12,072 nucleotides of DNA from a bacterium. GTDB taxonomy: Bacteria; Planctomycetota; J058; JAJDCP01. The stretch spans positions 1 through 12,072 of the forward strand of contig JAUIEM010000312.1 in NCBI GenBank assembly GCA_030428695.1, read 5' to 3'. The notes beneath the pieces were generated by a model that worked only from the letters and a program-made list of their open reading frames with translations, searched no databases and was not told the DNA's origin. The position numbers and the translations under genes were made by a program. Numbering within the stretch: the stretch's first letter is position 1; each line of letters starts with the position of its first letter. This document shows, in pieces, positions 1-5,309 of this stretch.

Positions 1-1
1 C

Positions 2-1189
2 GCCGTCGCGGCGCTGCTCTTCGCCGGCTCCCTGTGGCTCGTCCGTGAGCGCCGGGCCGAGCGCGTCCGGGCGGCCGAGGTCGCCGCCCTGCGCCAGTAT
101 CCGGCGGAGCTGCGCGCCGGGCTCGCCCAGGTGCGCGGGCTCCACGCCCTCGGTCGGCGCCGCGAAGCGCTCGCGAGCTACGCCGAGCTCGCGGCGGCGC
201 ATCCGACCCAGCTCGAGCGGGCGGCGGCGCTCGGCATCGGAGGCGACAGCCTGCGGGCCCTGGCCGGCGAGCTCGCCCTCGTCCAGGGCGGGCTCGCGGG
301 CGCCGACCTCGCCGAGGCGCGCGCGGCCTTCCGGCGGGCGGCGGCGCGCCTGCCCGGAGATCCGCGTCCGTTGCTGGCGGAGGCGCGGGTGCTGCTCGCC
401 ATCGGCCGGGACGGCGACGCCCGGCGGCTGCTCGGGCAGGTGCTCGCCGAGCGGCCCGAGGAGCCCGAGGCGCGGCTGCTGCGCGGGCGGCTCCTGTGGT
501 ACGGGCAGGAGCTCGATGCGGCCCGCCGGGACTACTATGCGGTCGCCTACGGCGAGGGCATCGACGACGAGCTGCGGGCCGAGGCGCATCACGCTCTCGG
601 GCGGCTCGAGGGGGGCCTCGGCCTGGTCGGGCCGATGGTGTCCTCCTACGAGGCGGCGGCCCGCCTGCCGAGCCGGCGGCGGGCGGTGTACCTCGCCGAG
701 CTCGGGCGCGCCCTGCGGCTGTTCGGGCTGCTCCCCGGCGACGCCCGGCCCTCCCTCGAGGCGGCGCTGCGGCTCGGCCTCGAGAGCCCGGTCCCGCACC
801 GCGAGCTCGCCCTGCTCGCCTACGAAGAGGGCGACGTCGCCGAGGCCCGGCGGATGGTCGAGATCGCCCTCGCCCTCGCCCCCTTCGATCCGCCCTCACT
901 GGTGCTGCGCGCCCGCCTGCGGGAGAGCTACGGCGAGGTCGAGGGCGGGGTCGCGGACTACAAGGCGGCCCTGCAGGCCGAGCAGGACGGCCGCGGGCCC
1001 GAGGGCGACCTGTTCCAGCGCGCGCGCTTCGCCCGCGATCCGGACCGCAAGACCCTGCTCTCCTGGCTGCTCACCCTGTGCCCGGAAGAGAGAAGCCCAC
1101 GCCGTGACGGCGTGGGCTTCGGGGGGACGGGGGGATGCTGCGCTTACGGCGAGGCGGTGACGAAGATGGTTTCGTCTTTGTTGCTGTAG
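2..1189 (+). CDS. Membrane-anchored TPR protein, 5'-partial and interrupted (possible Ser/Thr kinase C-terminus)
   Basis: The frame is open from the left edge, so the true start lies outside the window; 395 residues are visible. The first ~14 residues (AVAALLFAGSLWLV) form a membrane segment followed by a basic stretch. A long Ala/Leu/Arg/Glu-rich helical region follows, with repeated TPR-like units such as LARGLHALGRRREALASYAEL-type helices, LLAEARVLLAIGRDGDARRL and ELALLAYEEGDVAEARRMV. One membrane helix followed by TPRs is a known layout for the C-terminal half of planctomycete and myxobacterial Ser/Thr kinases, but no kinase domain is visible, so that is inference. Native sequence appears to end at CPEE (codon 1088-1090). 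The last ~32 residues come from an inserted segment and look non-homologous, ending at TAG 1187-1189. The same frame continues at 1190 with good TPR sequence, so the gene was probably once continuous to 1543. The protein is likely truncated, and function may be partly retained because most TPRs precede the break. Confidence 0.75.
   Translation, partial: AVAALLFAGSLWLVRERRAERVRAAEVAALRQYPAELRAGLAQVRGLHALGRRREALASYAELAAAHPTQLERAAALGIGGDSLRALAGELALVQGGLAGADLAEARAAFRRAAARLPGDPRPLLAEARVLLAIGRDGDARRLLGQVLAERPEEPEARLLRGRLLWYGQELDAARRDYYAVAYGEGIDDELRAEAHHALGRLEGGLGLVGPMVSSYEAAARLPSRRRAVYLAELGRALRLFGLLPGDARPSLEAALRLGLESPVPHRELALLAYEEGDVAEARRMVEIALALAPFDPPSLVLRARLRESYGEVEGGVADYKAALQAEQDGRGPEGDLFQRARFARDPDRKTLLSWLLTLCPEERSPRRDGVGFGGTGGCCAYGEAVTKMVSSLLL
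1091..1189 (-). other. ~99-bp inserted segment carrying an antisense gene end and a perfect hairpin
   Basis: This stretch does not fit the TPR gene around it. Removing exactly 99 bp joins CPEE to ARVARAELLRLQGELDEAL without a frame change and gives a convincing TPR helix pair. The ends are ambiguous by 2 nt (AG on both sides) and I see no longer target duplication. Read on the - strand, it begins inside what looks like the natural C-terminus of a protein (YSNKDETIFVTASP), followed by TAA at 1146-1144. A C-rich stretch and a strong inverted repeat come next. Base composition is more AT-rich than the flanks around 1160-1186. It resembles the 3' end of another gene plus its terminator, moved here by illegitimate recombination. 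Its length is close to a short sequencing read, so an assembly error is a real alternative. No transposase or recognisable transposon ends are present. Confidence 0.55.
1092..1120 (-). terminator. Perfect 12-13 bp hairpin, probable transplanted terminator
   Basis: The arms 1092-1103 (GAAGCCCACGCC) and 1109-1120 are exact reverse complements, and 1104/1108 can add a 13th pair around a 3-base loop. It lies 23 bases past the antisense TAA at 1146-1144, the usual place for a terminator of a - strand gene. On the - strand it is followed by TCTCTCTTCC, a weak pyrimidine tract that mostly lies in the flanking TPR sequence. On the + strand it is followed by a run of G, which argues against + strand intrinsic termination, although the stem could still hinder read-through of the left operon. 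It could equally be a small palindromic repeat. Confidence 0.45.
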
Positions 1190-1543
1190 GCGCGGGTGGC
1201 GCGGGCGGAGCTGCTGCGGCTGCAGGGGGAGCTCGACGAGGCGCTGCGGCTCGGCACCGAGGCCTTCGAGCACAACCCGATGGCCTTCCCCAGCTACGCC
1301 CTGGTCGGCAAGATCTACCTGCAGCAAGCGGGCGCGGGGAACCTCCAGCGCGCCGAGTTCCTGCTCGGGCTCGCCGTCGAGCGCGGCGACCAGAACCTGA
1401 CGACCTTCCTCGCCAGGGCGCGCGCCCGCGAGCTGCTCGGAAAGACCGAGGCGGCGCTCGGCGACTTCCGCTACGTGCTGAAGAACAACCCCTGGAACCA
1501 GGAGGCGCTCGCGGGCGAGCGCCGGCTCGCCCCCGAGGACTGA
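1190..1543 (+). pseudogene. Severed C-terminal TPR segment of the upstream gene
   Basis: About 117 residues continue in the same frame as the upstream TPR gene, directly after the in-frame TAG at 1187-1189. The sequence has ordinary TPR features: ARAELLRLQGELDEALRLG, then FEHNPMAFPSYALVGKIYL, then AEFLLGLAVERGD, and a last unit with KTEAALGDFRYVLKNNPWN, ending at TGA 1541-1543. A GTG at 1196 could in principle restart translation, but no clear ribosome binding site precedes it, so I treat this as the orphaned end of a split gene. If the upstream TAG is an assembly artefact, this is simply the normal C-terminus of the TPR protein. The next gene starts 2 nt downstream, so this end belongs to the same transcript as the zinc-ribbon and nuclease genes. 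Confidence 0.6.
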
Positions 1544-1545
1544 GG

Positions 1546-1857
1546 ATGCACGGCATCAGCTGCGACCGCTGCGGCAAGGGATTGTTGATCGATGAGGACG
1601 TGCGTTACGTCGCAGACTTGACGATCACGGCCGCCTACGATGTGATGGAAGTGACGAAGGAAGACCTGCAGCGCGCCGCCGACCCCGCCGTCTGGCAGGC
1701 CGCGATCCGCGCCGCCGAGAAGAAGACCGCGAAAGAGCTCGAGGAGGAGATCTATTGCACGCGCCGCTACGACCTGTGCCCGCCGTGCCGTCGGACGGTG
1801 CTCGCCCACCCCTTCGGGGCGCCGAGGGCGCCTCGGACACCGCCGCCGAAGGAGTGA
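1546..1857 (+). CDS. Small zinc-ribbon-like hypothetical protein
   Basis: This encodes 103 residues. The start ATG at 1546 is chosen because it lies 2 nt after the preceding stop and leads straight into the first metal-binding motif. Two CX2C pairs are visible, C6-X2-C9 (CDRCGK) and C78-X2-C81 (CPPC), the usual pattern for one zinc ion held by two knuckles, with an extra C71. Between them lies a charged helical region (residues 36-70) rich in Lys and Glu. The tail after residue 88 is Pro/Arg-rich and probably disordered. I do not recognise a named family. Its stop TGA overlaps the GTG start of the nuclease gene as GTGA, so the two are probably translationally coupled. A role as an accessory to the nuclease is conceivable, but only the arrangement suggests it. 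Confidence 0.75.
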   Translation: MHGISCDRCGKGLLIDEDVRYVADLTITAAYDVMEVTKEDLQRAADPAVWQAAIRAAEKKTAKELEEEIYCTRRYDLCPPCRRTVLAHPFGAPRAPRTPPPKE

Positions 1858-2792
1858 GGGAGAGGCTCGAGAACCGGCTGGTCTGGTCGAAGTCGCGCCA
1901 GGGCCTGTTCGAACGCTGCGAGAAGGCCTACTGGTACAACTACTACGGCGCCTGGGAAGGCTGGCGTGAGGACGCGCCCCCCGAGGTCCGCGAGCTGTAC
2001 GTGCTCAAGAACCTCTCGACCCGCGCGACCTGGGCGGGGCGCGTCGTGCACAAGGTGTGCGAGATGGTGGTCAACAACCACCTCTCCGGCCGCGAGTTTC
2101 CCCTCGAGGACGCCGAGCGGGTCGCCCGGGCGAAGCTGCGCTGCGACTACATCGACAGCGTCCAGGGCCGCTACTTCGAGAACCCCAAGCGCCACGTCGG
2201 GCTGCAGGAACATCACTACAAGATGGAGGTGTCCGACGCGGAGTGGAAGGAGAGCGCCGCCCTGGTCGACACCTGCCTGCAGAACCTCTACAACGGCGCG
2301 ATCTACCGCCGCCTGCAGGCCCTGCCCGTCGACGCCGTGCTCGACTGCGAGCGGGTCGAGACCTTCCTGATCGGGGCGGCCGACGCCCCCGGCCAGGGGG
2401 TGCTCGCCTACGCGATCCCCGACCTGGTGCTGCGTGGGAAGAAGGGGGGCGTCGTGATCCTCGACTGGAAGACCTCTGAGCCGAGCACCGCCCAGAGCGC
2501 CGAGCTGCAGCTGAACATCTACGCCGACTTCGTCGCCCGCGACTACGAGCTGCCGCCCGAGCAGGTGATCGCCGGCGAGGTCTTCCTCCGCGACGGCACC
2601 GTCAAGTGGTACACGATCGACGCCGCGAGCGTGCAGCGAGCCCGGCAGGTGGCGCTGGAAGGGGCCGAGCGGATGCGCGGGAAGCTGCGCGATCCGGCGG
2701 TCAACGAGGCGCGCGTCGAAGACTTCGCCGAGGTCGAGGACCGCTCGATCTGCGCGGACTGCTGCTTCCGGGGCCCGTGCGGGAAGCTGTAG
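1854..2792 (+). CDS. PD-(D/E)XK nuclease with Fe-S cluster motif, RecB/AddB/Cas4-like, stand-alone
   Basis: From GTG 1854 the product has 312 residues. The RecB-nuclease pattern is complete: an N-terminal SKSRQGLFERCEKAYWYNYY (SxSxLxxxxxC…Y type), a histidine at H66 (AGRVVHKV), motif II D190 (AIPDLVLR), motif III D204-W-K206 (VILDWKTS), and the downstream QxxxY element Q219-Y223 (QLNIY). Cysteines C22, C300, C303 and C309 match the C…C-X2-C-X5-C arrangement that binds a 4Fe-4S cluster in AddB, Dna2 and Cas4. C304 is additional. The family cuts single-stranded or broken DNA ends with Mg2+. No helicase domain, CRISPR array or cas1/cas2 is present, so it stands alone. The frame is open further upstream, but GTG 1854, overlapping the previous stop, gives the most natural N-terminus; AAGGAG lies directly against it, which is closer than usual. 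Family call is strong; biological role is unknown. Confidence 0.85.
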   Translation: MRERLENRLVWSKSRQGLFERCEKAYWYNYYGAWEGWREDAPPEVRELYVLKNLSTRATWAGRVVHKVCEMVVNNHLSGREFPLEDAERVARAKLRCDYIDSVQGRYFENPKRHVGLQEHHYKMEVSDAEWKESAALVDTCLQNLYNGAIYRRLQALPVDAVLDCERVETFLIGAADAPGQGVLAYAIPDLVLRGKKGGVVILDWKTSEPSTAQSAELQLNIYADFVARDYELPPEQVIAGEVFLRDGTVKWYTIDAASVQRARQVALEGAERMRGKLRDPAVNEARVEDFAEVEDRSICADCCFRGPCGKL

Positions 2793-2868
2793 GGGCGGGC
2801 ACCCGCTCGGCGGCGGGGTAAACTCCGCCCTTACCTCGGAAGATGATGGTAGGGGTGGCACCCGCCCG
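2790..2868 (+). repeat. Two-copy direct repeat TAGGGG…GGCACCCG
   Basis: TAGGGGCGGGCACCCGCTC at 2790 and TAGGGGTGGCACCCGCCCG at 2850 are near-identical copies about 60 bp apart. The first overlaps the nuclease stop codon. Both contain small internal dyads (GCGGG/CCCGC type). They resemble G-rich palindromic intergenic repeats seen in many bacteria, but copies elsewhere in the genome cannot be checked here. Confidence 0.4.
2812..2829 (+). terminator. Weak hairpin after the nuclease gene
   Basis: Arms GGCGGGG (2812-2818) and CTCCGCC (2823-2829) form a 7-bp stem with one G-T pair and a TAAA loop, 19 nt past the nuclease stop. No T run follows, so intrinsic termination would be weak. It sits within a 207-bp gap (2793-2999) that holds otherwise only short repeats and a second hairpin. 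Confidence 0.25.
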
Positions 2869-2916
2869 CTTCCGTGGAACCACTCTCCTGGGATCCCGCA
2901 TCCGTTGGCAGAGGCC

Positions 2917-2977
2917 CGCTCCGCGCCTCCGCTCCTCCGCGCCTCTGCGTTGAATTCCCCTTCCGCCTCTGCGTTGA
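2917..2977. repeat. CCTCTGCGTTGA-type intergenic repeat, two exact cores
   Basis: CGCCTCTGCGTTGA occurs exactly at 2940-2953 and again at 2964-2977, a 24-bp period, preceded by degenerate CTCCGC units from about 2917. On the - strand it reads TCAACGCAGAGGCG followed by GGAGG-type units. Short ACGCAGAGG-type repeats of this kind are familiar from intergenic regions of diverse bacteria. Function is unknown. It lies between convergent gene ends. Confidence 0.5.
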
Positions 2978-2995
2978 GGTCCCTGACTGGACCTC
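2976..2995 (-). terminator. Hairpin just past the aminotransferase stop
   Basis: GAGGTCC (2976-2982) and GGACCTC (2989-2995) form a perfect 7-bp stem with a 6-base loop, starting 4 nt beyond the aminotransferase stop codon (3002-3000, - strand). No T tract follows on either strand. It may mark the end of the - strand operon, or shield it from convergent transcription. Confidence 0.35.
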
Positions 2996-2999
2996 CGCC

Positions 3000-4301
3000 T
3001 CATCCCCCCAGATACGCCCGGAACAGCGCCGCGAAGACCTTCGGCAGCAGGCGCATCTTCTCCGGTGTCTCGACGCAGGCGATGCGCATCTGGCTCAGGC
3101 TGGGGCAGGCCGCGGGCCGGTAGTTGTAGAAACCGCTGAGCGGCGCGACCAGCAGGGTGAAGTCCCCCTCGGCGACCGCCACCCGGCCGCTCTCCGCGCA
3201 CCAGCGCACGAACGCGCTGGCCTCGAAGCCCTCGGGCGCGAGGTCGCGCACGTCGACGACCGCGTACAGGCCCGCGTCGGGACGCGACACCACGACGCCC
3301 GGCAGCTCGCGCAGCAGGCCGTCGCGCACCTCGCCCATCAGCCCGGAGTAGTACGCCCGCTGCTCCGCGTACCAGGCGTGGAGGTCCTCGTGGGAGACCT
3401 CGGCCAGGGCGCCGAAGATGTACTGGCCGAGGGCGTTCGCGCACAGGTTGGCGGTGTACTCCGCGGTCGCCTGGCGCACGAAGTCCGGGCTGTCGGAGAC
3501 CAGGGCGCCGATGCGCAGGCCGCAGGCGTTCCACACCTTCGAGGCGGACTCGATGCTGAGGCGCGAGCCGGTGATGCCCGGCACCTCGTCCTCGCGCAGG
3601 CTCCACACGCTGGTCGCGGCGCCGCCGGTGTAGTGCAGCTGGCGGTAGGCCTCGTCGCTGATCAGCCAGATGCCGTGGGCGACGCACAGCTTCGCGATCG
3701 CGACCAGGGCCTCCCGCGGCAGGTGCTGGCCGGTCGGGTTGTCGGCGGGGATGACGACCACGCCGGCGGGCTTCTCGGCGGCGACCACCGCCTCGAGCTC
3801 GCCGAGGTCGGGCGCCTCGAACAGGCCGTCGGCGCGCAGCTTCCGCCGCACCGAGACCGTGCGCACCTCGCAGCGGCGGGCGATGTCCATGTAGTTGGTG
3901 TAGCAGGGGTCGACGAGCAGCAGGGGCCGCTCGGCGCCCGGCCCGCAGACGCCGAGGATCATCAGCTCCATCGCCTGAGAGCCCCCGTCGGTGACCACGC
4001 AGCCGAGGCCGTCGGTCGCGCAGCCCGCCGAGGCGATGATCTTGAGGAAGGCGGCGTGGGTCTCGGGCAGGCCGACGCTGGCGGAGTACTTGAGCACGCC
4101 GTCGCCGAACGGCCCGTCCTCCGCGCCGAGGCGGGCGAGCCGGGCGCGCAGGGCGGGATGCATCGGCAGGGAGACGTTGCCGATCGAGACGTTGATCACG
4201 CCGAGCCCCTCGCGATCGGGGCGCGAGGCGAACAGGATCTGGGCCTGGCGGATCGGTGACGGCTTGCGGCTCTGGAAGTGCGCGGACAAGGGGGCTGTCA
4301 T
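3000..4301 (-). CDS. PLP-dependent aminotransferase, class I/II
   Basis: This encodes 433 residues, a normal length for fold-type I aminotransferases. The reaction is transfer of an amino group between an amino acid and a 2-oxo acid using pyridoxal phosphate in the cytoplasm. Visible landmarks are the substrate/cofactor loop VINVSIGNVSLPMHP (36-49), KYSASVGLPE (71-80), TDGGSQA (104-110), N188 in ADNPTG, D216 and Y219 in SDEAYRQ, the Schiff-base lysine K255 in ESASKVWNACGLRIG with R263, and the carboxylate-binding arginine R406 in SQMRIACV. All key residues are present, so it should be active. Substrate cannot be named; the layout is nearest aspartate/aromatic or diaminopimelate-type enzymes. 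The start ATG at 4301 overlaps the TGA of the upstream TorD-like gene as ATGA, indicating coupled translation. It is the last gene of a three-gene - strand operon. Confidence 0.88.
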   Translation of the reverse strand: MTAPLSAHFQSRKPSPIRQAQILFASRPDREGLGVINVSIGNVSLPMHPALRARLARLGAEDGPFGDGVLKYSASVGLPETHAAFLKIIASAGCATDGLGCVVTDGGSQAMELMILGVCGPGAERPLLLVDPCYTNYMDIARRCEVRTVSVRRKLRADGLFEAPDLGELEAVVAAEKPAGVVVIPADNPTGQHLPREALVAIAKLCVAHGIWLISDEAYRQLHYTGGAATSVWSLREDEVPGITGSRLSIESASKVWNACGLRIGALVSDSPDFVRQATAEYTANLCANALGQYIFGALAEVSHEDLHAWYAEQRAYYSGLMGEVRDGLLRELPGVVVSRPDAGLYAVVDVRDLAPEGFEASAFVRWCAESGRVAVAEGDFTLLVAPLSGFYNYRPAACPSLSQMRIACVETPEKMRLLPKVFAALFRAYLGG

Positions 4302-5308
4302 ACTTCCTCCGGGGAAGATGCCGACGACGACGCGGCCGCGGCCAGTCCCGCGAGCAGCTCCCCGCCATTGTGCAGACGCCGCTTCCAGGCGTCCAGAGCC
4401 GGCCCGGGTGCCGAAGCCGCGAGCTCGTCGAGCAGCTCCTCCGCGCGCCGCAGCTGCGCCCGCAGCGCCGCGAGCAGCTTGGGCAGCCGGTCGTGGTCAC
4501 GCGCGCTCTGGAGCAGCCTGTGCAGGGTCTGCGCGCGGCTGCCGAAGCCTCCGGGCACGCCGGCCAGGCGCAGCATCCCCGCGCGGCTGAGGAAGACGCC
4601 GCTCTCGGCCGGGGCGCACAGGCTGGCCGCGAGCTCGCGCAGGCCGGTGTCCGCCGCCGCCAGCCGGCGCGCGGCGGACAGCGGCAGCGCCGGCGGACCC
4701 GCGCGGAAGGGCAGCGCCAGCCCGGCGCGCCAGGCGCCGAGGAGCTCGAGGGAGAGCTCGAGCAGCCGGGCGTAGAAGGGCTCGCCGCCGGTCGCCTCGA
4801 CGTGCAGGCGGACGCCGACGGCGAGGGCCGGCAGCCAGGAGCCGAGGTGCAGGTCGGCGAAGTCCGCCGCCCGCTCGGCGATCGTCGCGGCCCGCATGAC
4901 CTCTGCTCCCTCGAGGGCGTCGGCCCGCCGGGCAGCCATCGCGGCGAGACAGCCGAACAGCGAGGCGACGTGGTCCGGGCGCTGCTCGCTCGCGACCCCG
5001 AGATCCGCCGCCAGGCCCGCGAGCCCCGCGCACAGCTCGGCCGCGGCGCGCGCTTCCTCCTCCGGCTCGGCGGCGGGCAGGGAGAAGCGGGCCTGGAGCG
5101 GCTGCACCGCTCGCTCCAGGCACTCCTGGTGGGCGACCGCCAGGGCCTCGAGCCGCTCGGCCGAGGCGTCGGCGAGGCCGGCGAGGGGCGGCCAGGCGCC
5201 GAGCCAGCCGAGCTCGTCGCGCCCCGGCCCGCGCGCGAGGCAGCGGGCGAGGCTGGCGAAGCTCAGGCTGAAGGCGCGGGCCGCGGTTGCGGTTCCGAGG
5301 GAGGACAC
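4298..5308 (-). CDS. TorD-family chaperone-like protein
   Basis: This encodes 336 residues, all-helical in character and rich in Ala and Leu. TorD/DmsD-family chaperones bind Tat signal peptides and help fold molybdoenzymes or other complex redox enzymes. The family signature is visible: EQRPDHVASLFGCLAAM (108-124; usually ExPDHxxxELxFM) and FADLHLGSWLPAL (150-162; FxxxHLxxW), then EPFYARLLEL (176-185). A later SGVFLSRAGMLRLAG (236-250) is like the tail of longer TorD proteins. It is longer than the usual 200-280 residues, and the acidic residue expected after PDH is replaced by S/L/F. The GTG start at 5308 lies one base after the stop of the redoxin/monooxygenase gene. No molybdoenzyme is in the window, so its client is unknown. 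The call rests on two short motifs plus architecture. Confidence 0.65.
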   Translation of the reverse strand: MSSLGTATAARAFSLSFASLARCLARGPGRDELGWLGAWPPLAGLADASAERLEALAVAHQECLERAVQPLQARFSLPAAEPEEEARAAAELCAGLAGLAADLGVASEQRPDHVASLFGCLAAMAARRADALEGAEVMRAATIAERAADFADLHLGSWLPALAVGVRLHVEATGGEPFYARLLELSLELLGAWRAGLALPFRAGPPALPLSAARRLAAADTGLRELAASLCAPAESGVFLSRAGMLRLAGVPGGFGSRAQTLHRLLQSARDHDRLPKLLAALRAQLRRAEELLDELAASAPGPALDAWKRRLHNGGELLAGLAAAASSSASSPEEV

Positions 5309-5309
5309 G

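Noticed and set aside
1091..1189. Integron attC site as explanation of the hairpin segment
   Set aside because: No RYYYAAC/GTTRRRY core pair is present, the stem is perfect without the bulged bases of attC, and no integrase or cassette array is nearby.
1755..1853. TTG at 1755 as the start of the nuclease
   Set aside because: It would overlap the zinc-ribbon gene by about 100 bp with low-complexity sequence. GTG 1854 overlaps the previous stop and directly precedes the conserved N-terminal motif.
2701..4500. A 599-codon - strand frame overlapping the aminotransferase and the intergenic gap
   Set aside because: It is a shifted frame of the aminotransferase, giving Arg/Pro-rich nonsense. The true frame contains the PLP lysine and all family motifs.
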